Positions 29,205-37,898 of a DNA stretch of 64,000 nucleotides are shown here, in pieces. How positions within the stretch are numbered: position 1 is the first letter of the stretch; each line of letters opens with the position of its first letter. Under the pieces are notes generated by a model. That model did no database searches. It had not been told where the DNA came from and saw only the letters and a list, made by a program, of their open reading frames with translations. The stretch covers positions 1 to 64,000 of the forward strand of contig NZ_VOBA01000001.1 of the NCBI RefSeq assembly GCF_008369165.1, read 5' to 3'. A program made the position numbers and the translations under genes. The stretch is from Dietzia sp. ANT_WB102 (GTDB lineage: Bacteria > Actinomycetota > Actinomycetes > Mycobacteriales > Mycobacteriaceae).

Positions 29205-29698
29205 GAGTCGCCCGGCGCCCGTCGTCCCGCCATCTCGCACGTCCAGCCCGACGGTGTCTCCCTTGTCGCGAGGGCAGCGGTGATCGTGCTGGCGATCTGG
29301 GTCGGGAGCTGCTGGTCACCGGCCGGGTAGACGATCCGCTCCTCTTTCGCGTTGTGCTGTTCCAGCACGTTCGCCAAACGCGGCCAATGACTGCTCGCGG
29401 TGGCGACGTCGTCACGGTCGAGCGCCTCGGTGATCGCGTCGAGCAGATCCCAGATCTCGCCGTGCTCCCGGAGCATCACGAGGACCGGAGCCATGAGGCC
29501 AGACGCCCTGACCACGGGGAAGTGATAGACCTCTTCGACATAGATGTGGTGGCGCAGTGCGCGCGCCGCGTCCTCGAACGCGGCCAGGTCGGCCGTAGGG
29601 CCGGCCAGCGATCCGGAAAACCGTTCGAAACCCTCGTCAATGCGGCGGTGGTCTCGCTCCAGCAGCTGCCCGACGGTGACGCCGGAGGTGTCTGTCAT
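29201..29698 (-). CDS. Hemerythrin HHE domain protein
   Basis: A 165-residue four-helix protein with di-iron ligand candidates His17, His50/51, Glu55, His59, His79, His115 and Glu119, as in hemerythrin-like HHE domains. Such proteins bind O2 or NO or guard against them. It lies 12 bases downstream of a DUF2249 gene on the same strand, and a divergent Cys-containing HTH regulator follows; this trio recurs in redox or NO stress settings. It has no steroid signature and no KstR box. Confidence 0.8.
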   Translation of the reverse strand: MTDTSGVTVGQLLERDHRRIDEGFERFSGSLAGPTADLAAFEDAARALRHHIYVEEVYHFPVVRASGLMAPVLVMLREHGEIWDLLDAITEALDRDDVATASSHWPRLANVLEQHNAKEERIVYPAGDQQLPTQIASTITAALATRETPSGWTCEMAGRRAPGDS

Positions 29699-29710
29699 GA
29701 CCGCGGTCCG

Positions 29711-29992
29711 CTACTTCCGCGTCAGCAGGAGCCGCCACACATCCGGCCCCTGTTGAAGGTAGCTGACCTCCAGCGCGTCGCCCTCGATCTCGGCGAGCTG
29801 CGCGAGCAGGGGCACGGGATTGTGCGGGGCGACCAGGACCATCGCGGCACCCAAACGGACCTGGCCGAACGCGCCGATCACGGCGCCGTGGCGAATCGCA
29901 TGGGGGATGGCGCGGGCGTCGAGCTCCGGGAACTCAGTACGCGTCTCGCGGCCGGACCCCTCGGTGACATCCGTGACAGACAGTTCGTGCAT
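29711..29992 (-). CDS. DUF2249 domain protein
   Basis: A 93-residue protein matching DUF2249: LDARAIPHAIRHGAVIGAF, then a strand with LVAPHNPVPLLAQL and a C-terminal GPDVWRLLLTRK. The fold resembles TusA-like proteins. Function is not established; the domain is often beside hemerythrins and NO-reducing systems. AAGGGG lies before the ATG. First gene of a two-gene operon with the hemerythrin. Confidence 0.8.
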   Translation of the reverse strand: MHELSVTDVTEGSGRETRTEFPELDARAIPHAIRHGAVIGAFGQVRLGAAMVLVAPHNPVPLLAQLAEIEGDALEVSYLQQGPDVWRLLLTRK

Positions 29993-30012
29993 GTCGGACC
30001 CCTTCGACGATG

Positions 30013-30023
30013 ATGGAATCCAT
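30013..30023. promoter_or_regulatory. Palindrome in the divergent DUF2249/regulator promoter
   Basis: ATGGAATCCAT has 5-bp arms around one base, 21 bp upstream of the DUF2249 ATG. It is the best candidate operator for the divergent regulator but is short. Confidence 0.35.
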
Positions 30024-30108
30024 TAGATCACAATAGGCTTGTCATCAATCAGGGCGTCGCCACTGCCACGGACAACGCGACGTCACCACAACCGAGCCGG
30101 AGGTGGCG

Positions 30109-30765
30109 ATGTCGAGCGATGCCGAGTCGACGAATGCGCGGGAATCAGCGGACACCCGGGACAAGGTTCTCGCGGCCATCCGCAGGGCCGCGACTCCCCC
30201 GACGGTCGACGAGATCGCCCGCCAGCTCGACCTGCACCACAACTCGGTACGGCTGCATGCCGCGGTGCTCCGGGACGCCGGCCTGATCACACAGGCCAGC
30301 CGCCCCGGCACCGGGCGCGGGCGGCCCCAAACCACCTACAGCACGAGCCCGCGCGGCGCGTGGACCGGACGACGCGATTACCGGCTACTGGCCTCGCTGC
30401 TGCTCTCTGAGCTTCACGCAACCGAGGGCGGACTGACCACCGAGGTCCGACGCGTGGGGCACGCATGGGGGCGCAGGCTCGCGGCTGGCGCCAGCGACGA
30501 CGCCGGCCGGTCGGTGCCCAAGGCGCGCGAACGGGTCGTGACCGTCCTCGACGAGTTGGGGTTCGAGCCCACTACCGACCCTCGCGGCGACGACGTGGAG
30601 TTGCGCAACTGCCCCTTCCTGGAGCTGGTCGACCCAGACGACGGCCTGGTCTGCGCGATCCACGGCGGAATGCTCGATGGCCTGGTGGACGGCGGCGAGG
30701 CGACCGTTGACCTGCACCCGTTCACCTCGCCGCACGCGTGCACCGTCCGCATTCGCGCACGGTGA
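30109..30765 (+). CDS. Winged-helix regulator with a C-terminal Cys cluster
   Basis: A 218-residue protein. The N-terminal winged helix (about 16-85; TVDEIARQLDLHHNSVRLHAAVL) ends in GRGRPQTTY. The C-terminal region holds Cys168 (NCPF), Cys182 (VCAIHGG) and Cys211 (HAC). The NCPF...VC pattern recalls actinobacterial Fe-S regulators of the SufR/ArsR-like group, but the last spacing (28 residues) is unusual. The ATG at 30109 has GGAGG five bases upstream, better than the GTG at 30103. It is divergent from DUF2249-hemerythrin and probably controls them by sensing redox state, NO or iron. Confidence 0.75.
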   Translation: MSSDAESTNARESADTRDKVLAAIRRAATPPTVDEIARQLDLHHNSVRLHAAVLRDAGLITQASRPGTGRGRPQTTYSTSPRGAWTGRRDYRLLASLLLSELHATEGGLTTEVRRVGHAWGRRLAAGASDDAGRSVPKARERVVTVLDELGFEPTTDPRGDDVELRNCPFLELVDPDDGLVCAIHGGMLDGLVDGGEATVDLHPFTSPHACTVRIRAR

Positions 30766-30771
30766 CAATGT

Positions 30772-30816
30772 GCCCGGTGGCTGAGCGCCCGGTGGCTGAG
30801 CGCCCGGTGGCTGAGC
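30772..30816. repeat. Three tandem 15-bp repeats
   Basis: GCCCGGTGGCTGAGC occurs three times in perfect tandem, with a partial fourth GCCC. It lies between the converging stops of the regulator gene and hsaE and could vary in copy number between strains. Confidence 0.9.
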
Positions 30817-30823
30817 GCCCCGG

Positions 30824-31609
30824 CTAGCGGAAGTCCATGGTGACGTCGCCGAGGCCCGCGAACTCGGCACGGAAGCTGTCGCCCGGTGTGGCGTCCATGG
30901 CGCGAATCGCGGTACCCGGGAGGATCACGTCACCCTTGCGCAGCCGGACACCGAACTTGGCGACAGTCGACGCGAGCCACCCCACCGAGTTGAGCGGGTT
31001 GCCGAGCACGGCGTCGGATCGCCCGGACGCGAGGAACTCACCGTTCTTGAACAGAGTCGCGTCGATGGCGGCGACGTCGATGTCGGCCAGCCGCACGCGG
31101 CCCTCGCCGACCACGTACCCACACGACGAGGCATTGTCCGCAATCGTGTCGGCCAGCGTGATCTTCCAGTCCCGGATACGGGAGTCGATCAACTCGATCG
31201 ACGGGACGACCCACTCGATCGCCGCGGCCGCCTCCTCCTGGGAACAACCCTCCGGCGGGATGTCTGCGCCCAGGATGAAGCCCACCTCGACCTCCACGCG
31301 CGGGAAGCAGAAGCGGGCCGCCTCGATCGCGGTACCCTCCGGGTACTCCATGGTGTCGAGCAGATGCCCGTAGTCGGGCTCGTCGACACCCATCATCTCC
31401 TGCATTGCCTTGGACGCCAGCCCTACCTTGTGGCCAGTCACCACCGCGCCGGCGTCGAGCTTGCGCCGGATGTTCACCAGCTGGATCTCGAAGGCGTCGT
31501 CCGGGGTCAGGTCCGGGTGATCGTCAGTCAGCGGCGCGATCGGCGAGACGTTGGTCTCGGCGTCCCAGAGTCGCTGGGCAAGAGTGGCGCGGGTCTCCTC
31601 GTTGAGCAT
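30824..31609 (-). CDS. hsaE: 2-hydroxypenta/hexa-2,4-dienoate hydratase HsaE
   Basis: A 261-residue hydratase of the MhpD/BphH family: GHKVGLASKAMQ, a PRVEVEVGFILG metal-ligand segment, and SIELIDSRI. It hydrates the dienoate released from ring A to the 4-hydroxy-2-oxo acid used by HsaF. The ATG at 31609 is leaderless with TAGCAT seven bases upstream. It is divergent from kstD across a perfect KstR box. In M. tuberculosis hsaE lies beside hsaG/hsaF; here about 5 kb of unrelated genes separates them. Confidence 0.87.
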   Translation of the reverse strand: MLNEETRATLAQRLWDAETNVSPIAPLTDDHPDLTPDDAFEIQLVNIRRKLDAGAVVTGHKVGLASKAMQEMMGVDEPDYGHLLDTMEYPEGTAIEAARFCFPRVEVEVGFILGADIPPEGCSQEEAAAAIEWVVPSIELIDSRIRDWKITLADTIADNASSCGYVVGEGRVRLADIDVAAIDATLFKNGEFLASGRSDAVLGNPLNSVGWLASTVAKFGVRLRKGDVILPGTAIRAMDATPGDSFRAEFAGLGDVTMDFR

Positions 31610-31616
31610 GACGGGG

Positions 31617-31622
31617 ATGCTA
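31617..31622 (-). promoter_or_regulatory. -10 element of leaderless hsaE
   Basis: TAGCAT on the minus strand, seven bases before the ATG at 31609. Confidence 0.5.
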
Positions 31623-31654
31623 CCTGGGCCGTCTGGCGCGACGACGTTCAGTTC

Positions 31655-31668
31655 TATAACGTGTTCTA
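31655..31668. promoter_or_regulatory. KstR operator box between hsaE and kstD
   Basis: TATAACGTGTTCTA fits TnnAACnnGTTnnA fully. It ends one base before the kstD ATG at 31670, and its TATAAC half can itself act as the -10 of a leaderless kstD mRNA, so repressor would sit on the start site. Confidence 0.9.
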
Positions 31669-31669
31669 C

Positions 31670-33376
31670 ATGGCAGACCAGGAATTCGACGTCGTCGTCG
31701 TCGGCAGCGGCGCAGCAGGCATGACGGCCGCCCTCGCGGCAGCAAAGAAGGGCCTCAGCGTGGTCCTCGTAGAGAAGGCTCCGCACTACGGTGGCTCCAC
31801 CGCCCGCTCCGGCGGAGGCGTGTGGATCCCCAACAACTCCGTACTCCAGCGCGACGGCGTTCTGGACACCCCGGAGGCGGCCCGGACCTACCTCCGCTCG
31901 ATCATCGGCGACGTCGTGTCGCCCGAGAGGATCGACGCCTACATCGACCGCGGGCCGGAGGTGCTCGACTTCGTCCTGAACAACTCGCCCCTGCGCCTGG
32001 AGTGGGTCAAGGACTATGCCGACTACTACCCCGAAGCCCCGGGTGGACGCCTGGGCGGCCGCTCCGTCGAGCCCAAGCCGTTTGACCTCCGGCAGCTCGG
32101 CTCCGAGGCAGACAAGCTCGAGCCGCCTTACGCCAAGGCGCCGGTCAACATGGTCATCAAGCAGTCTGACTTCCGCTGGCTCAACCTCCTGCAGCGTCCC
32201 CACACCAAGGGCATTCGTCGCTCGATTCGTGTGACCGCCCGCATGTTCGCGGGTAAGGCTCGCGGAGCCCAGCTGGTCGGGATGGGTCGTGCACTCATCG
32301 CGGCGATGCGGAAGGGCCTCCTCGACGCCGGTGTGCCGGTGTGGCTGGAGACGCCAATGACCGGACTGGTGACCGAGGGCTCGGGCGATCAGGAACGGGT
32401 CGTGGGCATCACCGTCACCCGCAACGGCGAAGAGGTGACCCTCCGCGCCCGTCACGGTGTGGTGATCGGGTCCGGCGGATTCGAGCACAACCAGGAGATG
32501 CGCGACAAGTACCAGCGCCAGCCCATCCCCACCTCGTGGACCGTCGGAGCCAAGGCCAACACCGGCGAGGGCATCGAGTACATGGAGAAGACCGGCGCGT
32601 CGCTGTCCTTCATGGAGGACTCCTGGTGGGGCCCGACGCTCCTGCTTCCGCGCGGACCCTGGTTCGCCCTCGCCGAGCGTTCGCTGCCCTGCTCGTTCAT
32701 GGTCAACGCCCGCGGCGAGCGGTTCATGAACGAGTCGCTGCCTTACGTCGAGGCCGGCCACAAGATGTACGGCGGCGAGTACGGACAGGGTGACGGTCCG
32801 GGCGAGAACGTCCCCGCCTGGATCATCTTTGACCAGGAATACAAGAACCGGTACCTCTTCGCTGGCCTCCAGGCCAAGCAGCCGCTCCCCAAGAAGTGGC
32901 TCGCGACCGAGAACTTCCACAAGGCGGACACCCTCGCCGAGCTCGCGACCCTCATCGGCGTTCCGGCCGAGGCGCTGGAGCGGACCACCGAGAAGTTCAA
33001 CCGCTTCGCCACCAATGGCGTCGACGAGGACTTCGAACGCGGAAAGTCGGGCTACGACCACTACTACGGCGACCCGACCAACAAGCCCAACCCGAGCCTC
33101 GGTCCGGTGCGCAAGGCGCCGTTCTACGCCGCCAAGATGGTGCCCGGTGACCTCGGCACCAAGGGCGGCGCGGACACCGACGTCCACGGCCGCGTCCTGC
33201 GCGAAAACGGCTCCGTCATCGAGGGCCTCTACGCCGCTGGTAACGCCTCGTCGCCGGTCATGGGCCACACCTACGCAGGCCCGGGCGCGACGATCGGCCC
33301 CGCGATGGTCTTCGGCTACCTCGCCGTGGAGAACATGCTCGCCTCCGCCCCCACTGCCAAGAAGACGGGAGTCTGA
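31670..33376 (+). CDS. kstD: 3-ketosteroid Δ1-dehydrogenase KstD
   Basis: A 568-residue FAD enzyme. The N-terminal GSGAAGM (12-18) binds FAD. The active site has Tyr119 in DYYPEAPGG and Tyr535/Gly539 in HTYAGPGATIGP, the same spacing as Tyr487/Gly491 of Rhodococcus KstD1. It introduces the C1-C2 double bond in ring A; with KshA/KshB this leads to opening of ring B. The ATG at 31670 lies at the edge of the KstR box. The next gene (chsH3) starts two bases after its stop. Confidence 0.92.
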   Translation: MADQEFDVVVVGSGAAGMTAALAAAKKGLSVVLVEKAPHYGGSTARSGGGVWIPNNSVLQRDGVLDTPEAARTYLRSIIGDVVSPERIDAYIDRGPEVLDFVLNNSPLRLEWVKDYADYYPEAPGGRLGGRSVEPKPFDLRQLGSEADKLEPPYAKAPVNMVIKQSDFRWLNLLQRPHTKGIRRSIRVTARMFAGKARGAQLVGMGRALIAAMRKGLLDAGVPVWLETPMTGLVTEGSGDQERVVGITVTRNGEEVTLRARHGVVIGSGGFEHNQEMRDKYQRQPIPTSWTVGAKANTGEGIEYMEKTGASLSFMEDSWWGPTLLLPRGPWFALAERSLPCSFMVNARGERFMNESLPYVEAGHKMYGGEYGQGDGPGENVPAWIIFDQEYKNRYLFAGLQAKQPLPKKWLATENFHKADTLAELATLIGVPAEALERTTEKFNRFATNGVDEDFERGKSGYDHYYGDPTNKPNPSLGPVRKAPFYAAKMVPGDLGTKGGADTDVHGRVLRENGSVIEGLYAAGNASSPVMGHTYAGPGATIGPAMVFGYLAVENMLASAPTAKKTGV

Positions 33377-33377
33377 C

Positions 33378-34238
33378 GTGCCGATCGACCTCGACACCGC
33401 CCTCGGGGCGGAACTGCCCTCGCAGGAGTTCTCCTGGACCGCTTCGGACGTGGCGCTGTACGCGCTGTCGGTGGGTGCGGCCTCCGATCCGATGGACACC
33501 ACCGGTCTGGAGTACGTTCACGACACGGATCCCAAGGTCCTGCCGTCGTTCGCCACCGTCGCGGCCACGATGAACATCACCGAGGCCCCCCGGGTGTCCT
33601 TCCCGGGCGTGGAGATCGACCTGGCCAAGGTCGTCCACGGCAGCCAGTCCGTCACGCTTCACCGGCCGATCCCGGCCGCGGGCACCGCCGTGACCACCAC
33701 GAAGATCGCCGAGATCCAGGACAAGGGCTCCGCCGCAGTCATCATCCAGGAATCCGAGACGGTCTCCGCCGACGGCGAGAAGCTGTGGACCTCCCGCTCG
33801 GGCATCTTCGCCCGTGGCGAGGGCGGGTTCGGCGGCGAGCGCGGAACCTCCGAGAAGGTCGAGTACCCCGAGCGCGAGGCCGACCACACCCTCGAGGTGG
33901 CCACGCTCCCCCAGCAGGCCCTGTTCTACCGCCTCTGCGGTGACCGCAACCCGCTGCACTCCGACCCCGCGTTCGCCGAGGCGGCCGGGTTCCCTCGCCC
34001 GATCCTCCACGGCCTGTGCTCGTACGGCCTGGTCCTGCGCGCGGTCGTGGACGAGGTGCTCGGCGGCGACGTCGCGCGGGTCGGCGGCTACGGCGTGACC
34101 TTCGGCGGCATCTTCTTCCCCGGTGAGACCATGCGCATCCGCGTGTGGGAAGAGGGCTCGCGACTGCTCGTGGCGGCGACCGTCGTGGAGCGCGACGACG
34201 CCCCCGTGCTCAAGAACGTGGTGGTCGACCTCGCCTGA
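33378..34238 (+). CDS. chsH3: MaoC-type enoyl-CoA hydratase, ChsH3/Rv3538-like
   Basis: A 286-residue double-hotdog hydratase 2. The C-terminal half has the catalytic pattern CGDRNPLHSDPAFAEAAGFPRPILHG (Asp, Asn, His). The GTG at 33378 follows GGGAG and is two bases after the kstD stop. Rv3538, next to kstD (Rv3537) in M. tuberculosis, has the same length and domain layout; it hydrates an unsaturated C24 steroid CoA in side-chain oxidation. The single KstR box upstream of kstD would control it. Confidence 0.83.
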   Translation: MPIDLDTALGAELPSQEFSWTASDVALYALSVGAASDPMDTTGLEYVHDTDPKVLPSFATVAATMNITEAPRVSFPGVEIDLAKVVHGSQSVTLHRPIPAAGTAVTTTKIAEIQDKGSAAVIIQESETVSADGEKLWTSRSGIFARGEGGFGGERGTSEKVEYPEREADHTLEVATLPQQALFYRLCGDRNPLHSDPAFAEAAGFPRPILHGLCSYGLVLRAVVDEVLGGDVARVGGYGVTFGGIFFPGETMRIRVWEEGSRLLVAATVVERDDAPVLKNVVVDLA

Positions 34239-34260
34239 CCGGCGCTGATCGACGGTCAAC

Positions 34261-34292
34261 GAACACCCCGCGGTCGCCACCGCGGGGTGTTC
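34261..34292 (+). terminator. Terminator after kstD-chsH3
   Basis: A 13-bp perfect stem (GAACACCCCGCGG with complement) and a six-base TCGCCA loop lie 22 bp past the chsH3 stop, between converging genes. Confidence 0.85.
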
Positions 34293-34316
34293 TCGTATCT
34301 GCGGCCCGAAGGCCGA

Positions 34317-35360
34317 TCAGCAGAGCTCGCGGAACTGCTCCACCAGCCGGAGTCGACCGGGCGCGTCGAGAGCCATGGGGACGACGGTCAGCGTCGTGGC
34401 GCCGGCCTCGCGGAATGCCTCGACACGCTCGGCGACGTACCCCGCGGGGCCGATGAGCGAGACCGACCGGACGAGCTCGTCAGGCACGGCAGCGGCCGCC
34501 TCATCCTTCTTGCCGTCCAGATACAGGTCCTGGATACGGGCGGCGTCTGCCTCGTAGCCGTAGCGGCACGCGAGTTCGTTGTAGAAGTTCTTCCCCCGCG
34601 CGCCCATGCCACCGATGTAAAGGGCCAAGTGCGGCCGCACGAGATCCAGGTAACCCGGGACCTCGTCTTCCTTCACGATCGCCAGCGGCGGGCCGGCGTA
34701 GACCTCGAGATCCCCCAGCGCGGGATCGCGCTTGGCGCGGCCCTTCGCCAGCGCGTCGCCCCAGGCCACGTGCGCCTTCTCCGGGTGGAAGAAAATCGGC
34801 TGCCAGCCGTCCGCGATCTCGGCGGCCAGCTGAACGTTCTTCGGGCCCAGGGCGGCGAGGATGATCGGGATGTTCTCGCGCACCGGGTGGTTGATGAGCT
34901 TGAGCGGCTTGCCGAGTCCCGTGCCCTGATCCGCAGGCAGGGGGATCTGGTACTTCGCCCCGTTGTGGACAAGCTTCTCGCGGCGCCACACCTTGCGGCA
35001 GATCTCGATGATCTCGCGGGTGCGGGCCAGCGGGGCGTCATACTTCACGCCGTGGAAGCCCTCCACGACCTGTGGTCCGGAGGCGCCCAGGCCGAGGGTG
35101 AAGCGACCGTCGGAGACGAAGTCCAAGCCCGCCGCGGTCATCGCGGTGAGCGTGGGCGTGCGCGTGTAGATCTGCAGGATCCCCGACGCCAGCTCCATCG
35201 TGGACGTCTTGGCGGCGAGGTAACCGAGCTGACTCACCGCGTCGAAGGAGTAGGCCTCGGGGACGAACGCGATGTCGAGTCCCGCCCGCTCGAGGTCGGC
35301 GGCCTCCGCGGCCGTCTCGGCGAACCCGCCGCTGTAGTTGAGAGCCATTCCAATGCGCAT
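34317..35360 (-). CDS. LLM-class F420-dependent oxidoreductase (Rv3520c-like)
   Basis: A 347-residue luciferase-like TIM barrel: RIGMALNYSGGF start, FTLGLGASGPQVVEGFHG, and LAALGPKNVQLAAEIADGW. This subgroup uses coenzyme F420. Rv3520c of the mycobacterial cholesterol locus has the same length, so a role in steroid or side-chain chemistry is likely, though its substrate is unknown. The ATG at 35360 is chosen since TAGCGT lies seven bases upstream (leaderless); the GTG at 35366 has no support. Its position next to chsH3 and kstD supports the link. Confidence 0.78.
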   Translation of the reverse strand: MRIGMALNYSGGFAETAAEAADLERAGLDIAFVPEAYSFDAVSQLGYLAAKTSTMELASGILQIYTRTPTLTAMTAAGLDFVSDGRFTLGLGASGPQVVEGFHGVKYDAPLARTREIIEICRKVWRREKLVHNGAKYQIPLPADQGTGLGKPLKLINHPVRENIPIILAALGPKNVQLAAEIADGWQPIFFHPEKAHVAWGDALAKGRAKRDPALGDLEVYAGPPLAIVKEDEVPGYLDLVRPHLALYIGGMGARGKNFYNELACRYGYEADAARIQDLYLDGKKDEAAAAVPDELVRSVSLIGPAGYVAERVEAFREAGATTLTVVPMALDAPGRLRLVEQFRELC

Positions 35361-35367
35361 GTACACA

Positions 35368-35373
35368 ACGCTA
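35368..35373 (-). promoter_or_regulatory. -10 element of the leaderless LLM oxidoreductase gene
   Basis: TAGCGT on the minus strand, seven bases before the ATG at 35360. It overlaps the stop of the upstream membrane-protein gene. Confidence 0.45.
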
Positions 35374-35742
35374 CCGGGGGGTCGTGGCGTCTCTCTCGCG
35401 GGCCTGACCGCCGTCCCCTCTGATCACCATGTCGACCTCTCCGCCCACCCGCACGAACACGCCGACGCGGCGACGCAGGGGCGTGTCGGTGCGCTCGTAG
35501 CCGAGTAGGCGCATGCCCGCGTCGGAGGCCACCTCCAAGACGGCGGTTTCGGGCAGGTCGACGTCGGCGGTGGGGACGACGACGAGGTCGGCGGCCCCCA
35601 GCATCCGTGCCAGCCGCAGCCGTCGCGTCCGTTCGTCCCCCCGGCGACGCAGCCACCGGCGCACCGCCACCACGGCGACCGCGATCCCCCACGCGGCGAG
35701 CGGGAGCAGCGCCACCATCGTGAGCACCCAGCCGAGGCTCAT
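35371..35742 (-). CDS. Small single-pass membrane protein, unknown
   Basis: A 123-residue protein with one N-terminal membrane helix (about 4-26: WVLTMVALLPLAAWGIAVAVVAV) followed by an Arg-rich segment, so the C-terminal 95 residues should be cytosolic. The soluble part has no motif I recognise. The ATG at 35742 overlaps the stop of the upstream gene (ATGA), and AGGA lies upstream. The pair forms an operon divergent from treS. Confidence 0.6.
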   Translation of the reverse strand: MSLGWVLTMVALLPLAAWGIAVAVVAVRRWLRRRGDERTRRLRLARMLGAADLVVVPTADVDLPETAVLEVASDAGMRLLGYERTDTPLRRRVGVFVRVGGEVDMVIRGDGGQARERDATTPR

Positions 35743-36053
35743 CGGTCCTGCGCCGGGATGGAACGACCCGCCACGCGGCGGGATGTGGGGGCGGACGTAC
35801 GCGTGAAACGCATCGGTTCGAGCCACGGGCCCCGCTGCACGAGTGCCCGCGTACCCCCCACGGGTTCCAGGCCCCTGGACCGGGCCGCCGCATAGACGAC
35901 TGACCGGGGAAGCCGTAGCTCCCAGGGGCGCACGACCACCTCGTCGTCGTCGCCGTCGAGCCTGACCGCCAGGGCACGGGCGCGCCGGCCGTGCCGGTCC
36001 CGATACGACCGCACCAGGCCGCGGATCCGCAACCTCGGGTCCTTTATCCGCAT
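35739..36053 (-). CDS. Small basic protein, unknown
   Basis: A 104-residue, very Arg-rich soluble protein with no recognised domain. It starts at ATG 36053 with TACGAT seven bases upstream (leaderless), divergent from treS across a gap of 33 bp, and overlaps the following membrane-protein gene by four bases. The coupled arrangement and clear promoter support a real gene, but I cannot name a role. Confidence 0.55.
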   Translation of the reverse strand: MRIKDPRLRIRGLVRSYRDRHGRRARALAVRLDGDDDEVVVRPWELRLPRSVVYAAARSRGLEPVGGTRALVQRGPWLEPMRFTRTSAPTSRRVAGRSIPAQDR

Positions 36054-36060
36054 GCAGCGA

Positions 36061-36066
36061 ATCGTA
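36061..36066 (-). promoter_or_regulatory. -10 element of the small basic protein gene
   Basis: TACGAT on the minus strand, seven bases before the ATG at 36053. Confidence 0.5.
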
Positions 36067-36074
36067 CTGGGCCG

Positions 36075-36080
36075 TAGGCT
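36075..36080 (+). promoter_or_regulatory. -10 element of leaderless treS
   Basis: TAGGCT is followed by six bases and the ATG at 36087. Confidence 0.55.
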
Positions 36081-36086
36081 CGCCCC

Positions 36087-37898
<1,812 letters not shown>

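Noticed and set aside
30772-30816. Tandem 15-bp repeats considered as a CRISPR array
   Set aside because: The units are directly adjacent with no spacers and no cas genes are near.
31610-33502. Minus-strand frame extending the hsaE frame upstream to 892 residues
   Set aside because: This part is antisense to kstD and has no family features; hsaE begins at 31609 with its own -10.
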